Below, one piece after another: positions 37,001-49,820 of a stretch of 64,000 nt of DNA. A program made the position numbers and the translations under genes. The stretch covers positions 16,117,014 to 16,181,013 of the forward strand of contig NC_133403.1 in the NCBI RefSeq assembly GCF_047511655.1, written 5' to 3'. Positions within the stretch are counted from its first letter, which is position 1; each line of letters begins with the position of its first letter. Below the pieces are notes generated by a model that was not told where the DNA came from, made no database searches, and saw only the letters and a list, made by a program, of their open reading frames with translations. Source of the DNA: Castor canadensis (lineage: Eukaryota; Chordata; Mammalia; Rodentia; Castoridae).

Positions 37001-38675
37001 GAGATCATTCCCTGGATCCACCATAGACAAGTGAAGCCAGATATCTTTGAATGGGAGTGCATCCCTGACCCAGTCTACCATACAAGATCGCCTTCAACAG
37101 GTGTTGAAGGCTACTTCCTAGGAGACCACAAACAATGTGACATCAGCCCTGCTGTAGTCACTCTGGAAGTGGATTAGTCTACACACCGTGGAAGCTTTAG
37201 GAATCACCCATCTCACCTTTGAGAATAAATCTGTTCTGTGCATTCTCTTTGCTAATCTTGGTCAGCTCTCTACCTGGGACCACAAGGCTTTGAACTGTGA
37301 CTCATGTATGAACATTACCCAAGCAGGGAAGTGCTGTCACCAAAACTCTGGGTTTCCATACTTATTACTCTTGTGCAGGCACCATTATGGGGTCACAACC
37401 AATAATTATTGGTTAACACTATACAATGTGCTTTCATGATGGTCAGTATATCTGTATTAACCCCATCTTTTGCCCTTGAGAGCAATGGATAGAGGCCCAA
37501 TACTTCACCAGTAATGGGAAGCTGATTAACCACTCCCAGGTTAATGACCCCAACAAACCAGTGTCCATATACTTTGATGTGTGTGCCCCAATAGCTCAAA
37601 ACACAGGGCCTTAGGGCAACTGTTGGGAACTAACCTGGGAAATGACCTACAGGTTAAATGGCAAGTATATATGCCCAAAAGGTAACAGTGAGACATCTGG
37701 TTGGGTGTCCTATGAACAACTTTACTGCCCTTATTGGGGTTATGAAAGGTGGGCAACTTGGCTAAAAGGAAAGGTTAATACTCACATGAAACTGTGGCTC
37801 TTTTACAAAAAGGAAAGCATCCCCCAACGGCACTCTTGGTGCCTGTAACCCTGTAATTTCACTATTTTCAAGCTCAATGAAATAGTCTGGAAAGCTTGGG
37901 CAAAGTTTGACATTTTAATATATAAAAAGGAAACAGCCCTGATCACTCACAAGAGTTCCTCATACTAGGCCTTTTACTCCTTTTATGAGAAGATACAAAG
38001 TGAGTTGACCATCTTAGTTACTACCAAAAACCTGTTCCTGTCACTGGCTGAGTCTATAGCACAAACTCTAATTGTAATTTCATGTTATGTTTGTATAGGA
38101 ATAAATATGAGAGACCATTAGCCATGGGAGGAAAAAAGCTCAACCCACAAGATCCCTTTAATGAAGCCACTGCCCAAGCCACATGGAGCATTTGGCTCCT
38201 AAAAATCTCTATTATTGGGAACTACTGTATCTCCCATCCAAAAGGCTTCCACCCTAGTAGTGAACTTCATCTGCTTAGGACAAAAGTTTTACAATGACAC
38301 TACTCAGGAGACTTAATTGTCAGGAGCTCCCAAACACAGGGAGCACTAACCTCACCCACTGCCTACAATAGCCTGGAATAATCTCAATATGAGTAACAGC
38401 TGTTTACTGACTGATGCTGAGGAAAAGGTAATTAAAGAGATTACCAACAAGATAAAAAACCTTGCCCATGTCCCTGTACAGACGTAAAAGGGATAAAGTC
38501 TCAATGACCTATTGGGGGCTGGTTCTCAACCCTAGGTGGGTTTAAGACCTTAATAGGGACAAATTTCTGCGTCATAAGAACACCTGGTATTATTCTGCCT
38601 ATTCTCCCAGTACTGCAGTCTTTATCAAGACGATGCTCTTTGACCCAGAACTGGGTCAGAGCATCAAAGGGGGAA
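34031..38675 (+). pseudogene. Interior of plus-strand class I ERV, pol and env decayed
   Basis: Gag is not recognisable: 34031-35150 has only short frames. A connection/RNase H segment is readable at 35189-35490. Integrase spans about 36240-37150 and keeps the 'SDCGPAF' aspartate, but the first catalytic aspartate position reads tyrosine and the 'SSGK' motif has lost its glutamate. Env spans about 37150-38640, with a C-terminal membrane-proximal 'GGFKTLIG' stretch near 38535. The polypurine tract (AAAGGGGGAA) lies at 38666-38675. Most of reverse transcriptase is deleted. Stops and frameshifts occur throughout. Confidence 0.85.
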
Positions 38676-39012
38676 TGTAGCAGGAAGGCAGGGAGGGGGA
38701 AGAGAGATTAATGAATGCTACAGTATAACAAAGGAAAACTGGAGTTGGAGAATGTTACCTGGAGAGCAGAGAATGGTCACCTTGATCCATACGTTAGAGT
38801 GGCCAATGAAATGACATGTGATTATGTATGGGACAAGGTGCACCCCCTCATTTCTGTAACCTGATCTAAATGGTATGTAAGAAAAGCCCCCTTTGTTCTC
38901 AGGGCTCAGCCTTTGGACATGAGTCTGCTGAGTTGCTGCTAGCTTGCTTAATAAACTTGCTTCCCAAAAGCTTTGGTGCCTTTTCAATCTGTGTCTGACC
39001 ACTCCTGCAACA
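38676..39012 (+). mobile_element. 3' LTR of plus-strand ERV
   Basis: 337 bp, TG...CA, with AATAAA at 38950-38955. It follows the polypurine tract directly and is followed by the target duplication CTTA (39013-39016). By eye it differs from the 5' LTR at dozens of positions, so the insertion is old. Confidence 0.9.
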
Positions 39013-39016
39013 CTTA

Positions 39017-41289
39017 GATAACTCTTATGTTACAGTAAACTAAATTATACACATAAACTTTTATAAACTCCATCTATCATATATTTTTTAAGACTTACTC
39101 AGGATCTTTATATGACATTCTGAACATTCTCATGGTTTGTCCTTGTTCATTTGGAACAATCTTTAGGACAAACTTTTCTTTACAAAATTCCTTCTCATCT
39201 AAAAGCATTCTTTTTCCCTTAAGTTTTTCTCAAACACATAAATCAACAACTTTTTATATAATTTCTACTTGTTGACTTTGTAACTAGTATTTTAAAGTAA
39301 CTTTTATAAGATCTTTTAATTTAAATGAGATTGTCTTTCATTAGCCTTATTTTTACTATATAGACCCATGAAGAAAGGCAGTTTTAAACTATTTGTCTAT
39401 ACAATTAATTTAAGACACATCCAATTATGAAAGAGTTGAATTTAACAAAGGATGAAACAGATGAAGATTACTGCCCATAAAATAATACCTATATTTTAGT
39501 TAGACCTGGTTGAAATAAAATCTTCAAAACCTGTTTTTTCTAAAAAGATAGTAGCAGAAGAGGTGAGGGGGAAAAGAGAAGAGAATCAGTGATTTCTTTA
39601 TATTAAGTCTATGATAAAAATCATTTCAAAATTGCGTAAACACACACATAAGCTAAAAAGAGTTGAATTAGGCACACCATAATTGTCAATTTATGTGTAC
39701 ATAGATGACCTGGAATTTCAGAACAATCATAAATGCAAGAATAACAGACATACATACGAAGACACATAAAAACAAGTAGAGTGCACTCATAGAAAAACCT
39801 TTTAAACCATGTGTAAGTTAGAATTTTCCTTAGGGTGGTAACAAGATAAGCTCAGGGCCTTTAATCTTTATGCAAATCACAACAGATCTCTATAAACCTC
39901 CTATTTTAATATGTACCATCCCTTTCTTGCTAAAGACCAAAATAGAATCCAAATTTCCCTGTTAGACAAACTATAGTTCTGAGGCATCTTGATGTTAGGT
40001 TTGGACATAGAAATGGAGCCATGCATATATGGATCTGCTCCCTTTTTGTATAAGTTTTACTTAGATTCATTGGTAATTTCTTGCTCAATTAATCTGTGAC
40101 TGTGATGTCACAAATACGGGAGAACTATATTTTAAATAAAATTGCTCCATCAAATATACTCAACTGTTTGGGAAAAATATATTGAGATTTATATGAAGAA
40201 ATTTTTTGACCTGGCATATGCTAATATTTTATATATGTGTATACACACACACATATACATATATATGTCAAACAAAAAACTGACCATTCCACTACGGAAA
40301 AAGAAAAACAATGTCATAAATCAATATACTTTTCAATATCTATAAGGAAAAAAATGAAGACTTCAAGAGTCTACTAGACTCTATCCCTCATAAAAAGGAA
40401 AAAATATATATCTAAACCCAGTGCCAATACAGAAAAGGAAACACATGTGAATCTGTGTTCAACATCAGACTGAGCTAATTTTTCTTCAAATTGAAGCATA
40501 GAAAGGCTCAGGAAAACTAAAAATATGGTCTGTCCAGCACTCTGGATTAAAAGTCTAAAAAAGAATGCCCACAATCCCATGTTCCATGTTGTGCCAATTC
40601 AGACATATAAATCATTCTGAAATTTACAGGGAGACATAGAAAGAAAATAGGCACTTAAATACTATAGTACAAATGCACCACTATGAGAAATTTTATAATG
40701 CTGAATTTCAGCTAACTCACAGGAAATTTCCTAATATTTTGAGGACATAATCCAAACATCTAAATGGGCTTTCCCTCAGAGATCAAATTTTCACCAAAGT
40801 ACTAAGAAAAATTTGCAGAAAAGACACTGTGAAAACAATGATTTCAGATTTTCACTTACAAATGACATTATAATAAAGAAGTTTTAAAAAGTCATTAATT
40901 TGGATGGAGCAATTATATATATAGAAGTGTGACAGAGACTGCTAAAATAATAATTTCAAAATTGATACTAAAATATAGGGAGAGAATACCAAAGGACACC
41001 TGTTATACATTTTTATCAACATACCAGAATAATCTTGGAGAAAAATAATCATAATATATTTAATACTCATAGAACACTCAATAATTTAGGATTATGTCAT
41101 ATTGGTATAGAAAGTTAGAAAATGGAGAGCATAAATAATTGCAATGTGTTCTGATGGTTGCTAAACACTGTATAAATGAAGGTTATGGCTCTTTATTCTG
41201 ATAAATAGAAAATACAGAAGTGAGCTGTTTTAAAACACAATATTCCGTTTAGATATGAATGGTCTAAGTAACCAATTCAAAAACAAAGA
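39017..41289. other. AT-rich interval, no gene recognised
   Basis: Mostly A/T with a TA/CA-rich patch at 40222-40268. The later part (about 40600-41280) has an L1-like A-rich plus strand but no block I can place. Longest frames are under 70 codons. Confidence 0.45.
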
Positions 41290-42340
41290 CTGTCAGAATG
41301 GACTAAGCAGCATCAACAATAACAACACGAAGAACATTGCCCAGCAATATGTTGTGTACAAAAACAAAGTACTTTAAATATGAAAACACAGAGTATAAGT
41401 AAAAAGATCCAGAAGTGTGTACCTGCCATGCCAACCCAAATCTAAAGAAAGAAAGGGAAGTTACCTTACTTTCATACAACACCAACTTCACAATAAAAAG
41501 ATTTATAGGTGATCAGAGAGGGAAGCAAATCATGATGTTAAAGGAGTCAATTCTTTAAAAGGTAATTAGAATCTTAAGCATATATTTAACTTATCAATAG
41601 AACAGATAAGGCAAAAACTTACATAATTACAAAAAGAAATAGACAAATCTAATATTAAACTTGGAGACCAAAATATTGCCATTTTTGAAAGTGATAAACA
41701 CAGAATGAAAATAAGCAGTAAAAACATTGTTGTAATTAGTAGAATCAGCAATCACCTGCATCTAACTTAACATGCACAGAATATTGCATTTGGAATCAGC
41801 AGAATATACACTCTTTGCAAGCCCACGTTATATCAAAATATTTACCAATGTTGCTCAAAAATTCCCAGTAAACTAACTACACCTCAAGAGTTTGAAAAAC
41901 TATAAATTTAGAAATTGTTTTTGGATAATAGTTTTTGTGTGTGCTTGTGATTAGTGCTGGGAATGGCACCCATGTCCTCACACACATTAGACAAGTTTCT
42001 GACACTGATGTTGTTCCAGTCTCAAAAATGGGACTGAAAAAAGGAAGAAACAAAAACAAAAATGTAGGTAGCAATTCCCCAAATATTTTGAGATTGAACA
42101 ATACATATCAAACGTTTGAATCAATTAGAAACCTTAAGTTAAATTAAAATATTTCCCATTAAATGAAAATAAGAACACAACATCAAAATGTGTTAAAGGC
42201 AACAAAAGAAGAGCTTGGAGAAAATTTATATCATTGAATTGATATATTACAAGGAAGAAGAATTTGATACAAATAATCTAAACTTCCAACTTAGGAAACC
42301 AGTTCAAGAGACCAAATGAGAAACCAGAATACCTTTTATG
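41290..42340 (+). mobile_element. Old L1 ORF2 5' (endonuclease) fragment, sense
   Basis: The A-rich plus strand follows the L1 endonuclease-to-RT region. Examples are 'aagaaatagacaaatctaatattaaacttggagacc' (41632-41667), 'atcagcagaatatacactctttgcaagcccacg' (41796-41828) and 'tacaaggaagaagaatttgatacaaataatctaaacttccaac' (42248-42290). Each aligns with L1 text in the right order. No open frame survives. Confidence 0.7.
41925..42020 (-). repeat. ID-like SINE relic inside L1, antisense
   Basis: 'gattagtgctgggaatggcacccatgtcctcacacacattagacaag' resembles the antisense ID body. It interrupts the L1 alignment. Confidence 0.55.
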
Positions 42341-43220
42341 ACCCAGCCTTGAAAGTTACACTGTCATTCTGTGCATTTGTTTCCCAACCTGGTAGTCTCT
42401 GGAGACTCTGGTCAGAAGATTTCCTGTGTGGAAAGAATCCAGGGAGGACACTCAGATGTAGTATGGAAGATAAAGTTTAGTATAGGTGAAGGAAGGCACC
42501 ATAAAAAAGACTGGTGATCCCTGTCAGGTAGTGTGGAGGGGCTGAAAGAAAGAAAAGGGAGGTTGCTCTGAGATGGGTTAGGGTGATTGACATACACCCA
42601 TACTAATTTTAAGTACCCTAACTACATGCATCAAGTGCAGTGGCAGAATTTCTCATGGCATCCTTGCATTGGCTTGGAGATCAGATTTTTCCATGGCTTC
42701 TAACAGGTACAGGGGATATGCAATTGAAAAGAACTCCGTAGATTGCTGAGATTTATAATTGAAAAGAAACTTAGAGAGAGAGGGTGACAATTCTGAAATG
42801 AACTAGGAAAAGATACATGGTGACTAAACATCCCAAAAATTCCTTTCCCTGGTTTCTAGCTTGTCTCACTTACATTATTCTAGCCAGCCATGTTAATAAA
42901 AAATTTGACTTTATGAGTCCATGATTATTTGGAAGTTTGGCTGATGGGGGCTGTCATGGAAATATGCAGTCATTCCTGATGACACCTAGTATTTTCCAGG
43001 CACTGTAGCATGCACAGGCCAACACCATCTCACTGAATTATTGGGATCTGCCTTCACTGGCTCTCTTCTAATCAAAACACTTTGAATCCTAAACATTACA
43101 TGTTCTTTAGCACAACACTATCTGAACAACATTACCTGATGTTGGAAATGTCTTGTGTTTCTGCTGTTTGATAGAGAAGGCGTGTCTAGATAATGAGCAG
43201 TTGAACTAAGACACATAGGC
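42341..43220. other. No recognised feature
   Basis: Nothing identified on either strand. Confidence 0.4.
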
Positions 43221-43366
43221 CTGAGGAAATGAATTTTAACTTAATTTGATTAACTTCTGACAATCCATCTCTGGAGGTTAATGCTGACCACTCCTGAGGA
43301 ATTGAATTTTAATTTCATTTGATTATCTTCTGACAATCCATCTCTGGAGGCTAATGCTTACCACTC
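43221..43366. repeat. 73-bp tandem duplication
   Basis: Two adjacent copies start 'ctgaggaa' at 43221 and 43294 and both contain 'ttctgacaatccatctctgg'. They differ at several positions and look like one local duplication event. Confidence 0.9.
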
Positions 43367-44505
43367 TTGCATGGAGTTTGAAAATCTCCATGACCCCCCA
43401 GCACCATCAAGATCAATTACATTCTCTTCCCAATCACTTATAATGTTCTGCATTGTTGAATCTCCATCCACAACCCTAGGAAGACTCTGTAACACTGCCT
43501 GATTAAAGATTGTGGAAGCCAGCATGCTCACCTCTACTTCAAAGCTTTTGTACCAGCTTCTTCATCTCTATGAACAGTGTTTATCCAAATCTTCACTCCT
43601 TGCCACAACTTAACCTCACACAATTTAACCTCCCACTTTAACTCTCAAACCCAGGGAGCCCACTGACATTCTGTAAATCATTCATTCTCTGTGTGTTTTG
43701 TAAGATTTGGGTCATGACCCTAAATTGTGAGAGTGATACAGTGACCTCTTGGGCTACCTGACCTCTAGGAGTATCCCTGGGTATTTCCATGGTAATACAG
43801 TAAGTTGGCCTTAGATAACTGAGGGGTAGTGAGTAGCATGGAAAACAAGATCCTAAGACAGACCTAGAGATAAAGGGAAACACCATTTCTGCCACTTGTT
43901 TGTATTAGTCATTGCAAAATCCTAAGGAGCCGGTAAATGCAGCTTGAATGGAAGGGAATATATGCATTGACCAGATGCCCTTATCATCTCACAGTGTCTG
44001 CCCACTTCCCATGGATATGAAATATTTGAGTTTCAGGTATAGAAGACAGAATTCACCTCATTGCTGTTAAGGGAAATGAAAATCAGATAGAACCAAAATT
44101 CATCAGAAATTTCAAGAAAAGTGGCAGTACTTGGAATTCAGATATGTGAATATTCTCAGAATTGAACATGCCTGGAGTCTGTCATTTTAGAGGAGAGGAA
44201 GTCACACCAAATGTGGTTCCCTTTTCTGGTGGGGCATTTTTGCCTTCCCTGTTGGAAGCTAGAACTATCTACTCCTCTCTAGAAGAATCAGAGGCTGAGA
44301 TGTTTCCCAGTGGCCACCAGACAATGTGTCTGCAGGTGGGGAAGCCACCTCTACAACTTTCCATCCCACCTCAGGACAAAGAGATCCATACCTGGTGCTC
44401 CCCAATCCCAGCCCTACTTATTGTTTTGAGCTTGGACAGTGAGAATGGTTAGACTGCAGCTGGAACGGGCTAGACATTGGACATTGGACATTGGCAATCA
44501 CATTG
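43367..44505. other. No recognised feature
   Basis: A 96-codon plus frame at 44162-44452 and an 85-codon minus frame at 43638-43895 lack any recognisable domain. Short repeats of 'gacattg' occur at 44473-44494. Confidence 0.4.
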
Positions 44506-44507
44506 GA

Positions 44508-44780
44508 CAAGTCACTGCCTCTCTCTAGGCTTTAGTCTCTCCATGTGTGGAAGACAGCTGTAACTCTGCAATCACTCTGAGTGGCACCAATATTGGGTAC
44601 ATTTATAGAGCACTTACTGTGTGCTCCATTCACTTTCCAACAAGCCTATGTGGCTGTCAGTGTTCTCAAATGTTCCACAGGACAAGAATCTTTGACCAGA
44701 TAAGTGGAGTGATTGCTCACAGACATACAGCTCCAAGTAGTGCTGAAAGAATTGAATTTGCATCTATAGTCTAAATACTC
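44508..44780. repeat. MIR SINE relics
   Basis: 'acatttatagagcacttactgtgtgct' (44600-44626) and the 'acagacatacagctccaagtagtg' / 'gaattgaatttgcatc' tail (44720-44765) form a MIR. Just upstream 'gacaagtcactgcctctctctaggctttagtctctccatg' looks like the complementary part of a second MIR. Confidence 0.65.
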
Positions 44781-44939
44781 TGGGATCTTTAGAGTGCTGG
44801 ACAAACTTTGGAGGGGCTGTCACTATTGGCTCCAGCCCTATTCATCCCCTTTGCAGTCTCCATCTCAAAGGGCTGTTCTGGAGAAGCAGCTGCCAACAGC
44901 TGCACAAATTCAGGTAAGACAGCAAGGAAAAAAGAAATT

Positions 44940-45300
44940 CTTACACATTTTTGGTAGGGATGTAATTTAGTGCAGCCACTATGGAAATCAGTATAGAGTT
45001 TCCTTAAAAAAAGTAGAAATAGAACTACCATGTTACCCTGCTTTACCACTCTTAGCCATATATCTGAAATAGTGTAAGTCAACATACAATGTAGGCACCT
45101 CCGCATTCATGTATATACGAGAAACAGTCACAAAAACTAACATAGTTTTCTCACAACTGTTAATGGATAAATTTGATCTGTGTATATACACATATGTAAA
45201 CAAACACACATATACATATATAACATATAACGTTTCCGAAGTATTACTCAGACATAGAAAATGAAAGGTAACTTGCAGAAAATTCACTCACATGATAATG
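44940..45300 (+). mobile_element. L1 ORF2 3'-end fragment, sense
   Basis: 'gatgtaatttagtgcagccactatggaaatcagtatagag' and 'tgtaagtcaacatacaatgtaggcacctccgcattcatg' match the L1 ORF2 C-terminal region. 'gtattactcagacatagaaaatgaaa' continues it. Confidence 0.8.
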
Positions 45301-46419
45301 AGATCTTTCTTTTGACTTAAAATTTTTCCTTATTTCCTAAATGTATTCAAAGTTGTACTTTTTCTTGTCACTGATAAGTACTTTTTGCTAACATTATTTG
45401 TTCATTCAAATTAAACACTTCTTTGCTATTTATTTGCTAAAAAAGGTAAAGATGCAATATATTAAAACTCTCACTTTTAAGACAGTGTTACTTTAACATG
45501 GAAGAAAGCAAGCTATTTATTATGGTTTTGTTGTACTCTAACAATTAAATCCTTCATTAAATTAATTTAGAAAAAAATTAAAATTTAACAAGTGTGTGTC
45601 TTCATGTCTTCTCATAGCATCCCCCAAAATATAGTGAATATTATTTTTCTTGCTTACTAGGCATAAAAATTCTTGTAGCTGGGTTTTTACTCTGTAGTAA
45701 AAGTATTAGACTTGGTTTTGATAGATAGCACTTCACCAAAAAAGTTTATATGTAGATTATCTAAATGTTTTTGACAATACTAGGTTTCCATAAACAAGAC
45801 TAGAGAGATAACTGTTAAGGATTTTCCATGAATCAAAGTACATGTGAAGGGAGATGAGGAAGCTAATTAAAGTGTTTTAGTTTTCTTAACAGATACTCCA
45901 ATATTTTAAAATAATTTGAAATCATTAAACACCTGACTATAAGTGCATTATGGTTTTCTACAATGATACATAGGGGCTGGCAGGTACCTCTATTCAACTT
46001 TGGGACAGAAATCATGTGCAAGTTACTCTACCAGAAGTAATGAAGATTTTTGTAAACACTGTTACATACAGAAATAAATTCTGAGCAAAATATTAAAAAA
46101 TACATATTCCAGAAATAGTTTGATTTATTGTTGCAACTTACCTTTCTTTCTGGTTCAGTGATTAATTCTGAAAGTAAAAATTTGAGTTATATATTCCCAA
46201 AATAATTTTAGTTGCTAATTCCATTGAATTTTTGTTGCCCTTATATGAATTGACAAGGTGAAAATGATTTCCTTTCATTATTTGAAAATTACAATCATTC
46301 TGAAATTAAAATGTGTTCTTTCATTAAACACCATGAACTGATATGAGTTATTTATAATACAGAAAAGGCCTCTCTTCCAAATAAAGTTCATAATAAATCA
46401 CAAATGTAAATAATAGACA
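45301..46419. other. AT-rich interval, nothing recognised
   Basis: No gene or identifiable repeat; it leads into the tandem array. Confidence 0.45.
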
Positions 46420-47543
46420 GCAAGCTAGACCAACAATGTGAGACACAGTTGTCAGGCTGAGATAGTGAAATCAATGCAGCCTATGCATGACAGTGAGATG
46501 GAGGTCAGTCTTGTCTGAACAGTGAGATCCAGGCCACAGCAGCTCAAGAGCCCTGTGGTAACACTCCACACCTGGGGTCACTGCAGTATAGTCTAGCTAT
46601 GAAGAATGGACTCCCCTGATTCTGTTGTGCAGAGATTTTCCATGTGAATGTCCTGTACCTGTCCAGGTTCCTACGGGAAATTTAACTGAGATGTCTTTCC
46701 TCCATGACAGAGGTGGCTTATTCTTCCTGTTTTGTTGCCTAGGCTTCCAAAGCAACAGGCCAGGAAGGAGCATCCTCAACCCTCTCAAATTTCCAGTGGC
46801 GAGCCAACTGTGGTGTCACAACAAAGGCTTTTCTGATTGGTTACACTGCTTAGGTCCTCAATCCAAGGCCCCTACCCCTCCACGTACAACAGCATGGCTG
46901 ACAGTGGCCTGGGCCCACCTTCTGACCAGAAGATTGCTTTTGTCTTCAATTGCACCTCAACTTTCTGGGACCAAATAGTTCAAGGTTAAATTGGGATGAA
47001 ATTTCTGAAGTTTTCCAAAGAACTCCAAATCCTGAATTAAAATTTTGGTATGGAGGAAATTATTCCAGGTACAGACTAAAAAAAGACTTCAAGGTATTTG
47101 GAATTCCATTAGCAATTATTACTCCTTTGATATAGGATAATTCCACTGCCCTCTCAGAGCTACATCTTCAATCACCACAGTATATTGCCTTAAGTGGACC
47201 TGAAATGTTCACATCCAGAAACCAGTAGATTCTTATTCACGTGTCTGTCTTCCTCATTTTATCACAATATGGAAACACACATACACACACACAGACACAG
47301 TGGGTATATTCAATAAATGTTAAATATTACATAGTAAGGGAATTTATTAGCTTTTATCAACTGACAGCAACATTCTGCAATACCAGAAATTACTGTATTG
47401 ATAGAAACACTCCTGAAATAAATTATTTTCTACAAATATCCTTTCAGACAAGAAATATTTCACACTTTAAGTGAATGAAGAAGTGAAGTCAGTTCAGCAT
47501 AAGCTTGTGACTCAAAGTGACCACATTCCCCCCTACACAGGGG
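46420..47543 (+). repeat. Tandem array unit 1 (about 1.12 kb)
   Basis: Layout shared by all units: a block with repeated 'cagtgagatc' phrases, a 'tgaagaatggactcccctgattctgttgtg' type block, the CRE-like/CCAAT region, an ATG, a short coding-like stretch, a 'cctcagagctacatcttcaatcacc' block, a CA-rich microsatellite, and an AT-rich end. Here the CRE-like site is changed (tggtgtcaca, 46812), the inverted CCAAT is intact (46835), and the ATG is at 46894. The ORF is frameshifted early; a displaced frame (46950-47135) reads the shared 'SRLNWDEISEVFQRTPNP'. Confidence 0.9.
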
Positions 47544-48682
47544 GCTAGACCCACACAGTGAGGTTCACTGGTCAGACTGAGACAGTGAAATCAAGGCAGC
47601 CTATGCACCACAGTGAGATCAATGCATCCAGGAAAGCACAGAAGATACAGGACACAAGGGCCCAAAAGCCCTCTGTTCACTTCACTTCCAAATCACTGCA
47701 GCTTAGGCTGGTTGTAAAGAATAGTCTCCCCTGAGCCTTTTGTGCTGAGATTTGCCATGTGCCTATGATGTACCTGTCCAGTTTCCTGAGGCAAAATTTA
47801 ACTGAGCTGTCTTCTCCACATGAAAAGGGAAGTTTACTTCAGATTCTTCCTCTTTTTCCCCTGGTCTGCTGTAGCAACAGGTCAACCAGGAGCTCCCTCA
47901 GCCCTCTCAAGTTTCCAGAGTGGTAAGACCACTGTGATGTCATACCAAAGGCTTTTCTGGTTGGTTACACTGCATAGGTACTCACTCTGAAGATCCAACC
48001 CTTCCATCTACAACAGCATGGCTGGTAGTATCCTAGGGTCATCTTCTGACCAAAGGATCTTTGTCTTTCAAGTTCCCCATCAGTTTGCTGGGACAAAATT
48101 GTTCATGGTTGAATAGGATTGAAATTTCTGATATTTCCAATCCAAATCCTGGATTAAACTTTTGGTATAGAGAAAGCGATTCCCAATAGAGACTAAAAAA
48201 TGCCTCATGCTATTGGAGTTCCAGCAGCCATTAATACTTGACTGACATTGGACAACTCAATTCCCCTCTCAGAACTACATCTTCAATCACTATAAAATAC
48301 TGGCTTAAGTTGACCTGAAATGTTCACCTCCAATAACCAGTGGATTCTTATTCACTGTCTCTGTCTTCCTGATTTTATCACAATATGCAAACACACACAT
48401 ACAAACATGTTCAGACACACACACATACAGTGATTTAGGAGGTATATTCAATGAATGTGAAATATTACATAGTAAATCAATTTATTGGTTTTCATATACA
48501 GAACAGCAATGTACAGCAATAGGAGAAATTAGTGTATACAAAGAAACACCACTAAAGTCCCTGCAATTAATTAATTTCTACAAATATCCTTTGAGAGAAG
48601 AAATATTATACACTTTATGCAAATAAGGAGAGAAGTCAGCTCAAGTGGAGCACATTCCTCAAAGTAACTTCATTCCTCCCTG
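47544..48682 (+). repeat. Tandem array unit 2 (about 1.14 kb)
   Basis: CRE-like 'tgatgtcat' at 47935, and the CCAAT position reads 'ctggttgg'. The ATG at 48018 opens 'MAGSILGSSSDQRIFVFQVP', which is lost after a frameshift and meets a stop. It keeps the CA-rich patch (about 48389-48427) and the 'gtgaaatattacatagtaa' block. Confidence 0.9.
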
Positions 48683-49820
48683 TAATGCTCAAGAGTACCA
48701 CACACTGAAGTACTGTGGTCAGTTTAAGACAGTGAAATCAAGGAAACTTATGTGCCACAGTAGATCAGACAGGCTGGTTAGCAGAGTGAGATCCATGCCA
48801 CAAGGTCCAAGAGCCCCATGTGCACATTCCACTCCCTGGATCACTGCAACTTAGGCTAGTTATGAATAATGGACTCCACTGATTCTGTTGTGCTGAGAAT
48901 TTCCATGTGAATGTACTGTACCAGTCCAGGTACCTGAGGCACAACTTAACTGAAATATCTTCTCCATATGACAGGGGCACTTTCCTCCAAGTTATTCCTG
49001 CTTTGTTGCCTAGGCTGCATAACAACATCCCAGGCAGGGTCTCCCTCAGCCCTCTCAAACTGCCAGGGGTGATGAGCCCAGTGTGATGTCATACAAAGGC
49101 TTTTCTAATTGGGTACACTGCATAGGCACTAATTCTGAGGCCCCTACCCCTCCATCTACTGCAGCATGGCTGACAGTGGCCTGGGGCCACCTTCTGACCA
49201 GAGGATTGCTTTTGTCTTCAAGTTCCCCCTCAACTTGCTGGGACGAAATTGTTCAAGGTTGAATTGGAATGAAATTTCTGAAGTTTACCAAAGAACGCCA
49301 AATCCTGGATGGAAATTTTGGTATGGAGGAAGTGACTGCAGGTACAGACACCAAAGAAACCTCAAGCTATTTGGGATTCCATCAGTCATTATTACTACAT
49401 TGAGAGAGGACAAATCAATTCCACTCTTAAAGCTACATCTTCAATCATATTGCAAATTTCCTTAAGTGGACCTGAAATGTTCACCTTCAGGAACTAGTGG
49501 ATTTTTATACACTGTTCCTGTCTTCCTGACAATATCACAATGTCCAAACAGACACATATTCCTGCACGCATGTGCACAAACACACAGTGGGTGTATTCAA
49601 TGACTTTAAGTATCATATAGTAAGTGAATTTATTAACTTTTCGCTACTAACAGCAACAGTCAGCAACATCAGAAATTGTATAAAGAAATCACTCTGGAAA
49701 GAAATTAATTTCTACATCTCTCCTTTGAGACAAGACATATTACACCCTTTACACAAATGAAGTAGTGAATTGAGATCAACTCAAGCCTGTGCCTCAAAGT
49801 GACCTCACTCCTCCTTAGAC
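48683..49820 (+). repeat. Tandem array unit 3 (about 1.14 kb), ORF intact
   Basis: CRE-like 'tgatgtcat' at 49084 and 'aattggg' in place of the CCAAT complement. The ATG at 49166 opens the longest ORF of the array (see separate entry). Otherwise it is collinear with the neighbours. Confidence 0.9.
49166..49465 (+). CDS. Putative 99-aa ORF of the tandem unit
   Basis: The frame begins 'MADSGLGPPSDQRIAFVFKF' and ends with a TAA at 49463-49465. The ATG lies in an AGCATGG context about 80 bp downstream of the CRE-like and CCAAT-like motifs. Equivalent ATGs with related first residues occur in units 1, 2, 4, 5 and 6. The product is basic and aromatic in its middle (W, Y and R rich). There is no signal peptide or membrane segment, and no family I can name. 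Only this unit keeps the full frame, and sibling copies contain frameshifts, so it may be chance survival, a first exon or non-coding. Function unknown. Confidence 0.3.
   Translation: MADSGLGPPSDQRIAFVFKFPLNLLGRNCSRLNWNEISEVYQRTPNPGWKFWYGGSDCRYRHQRNLKLFGIPSVIITTLREDKSIPLLKLHLQSYCKFP

Noticed and set aside
43221..43366. 73-bp duplication as an LTR or transposon end
   Set aside because: The copies are adjacent, with no TG/CA ends or element between them; a simple local duplication is enough.
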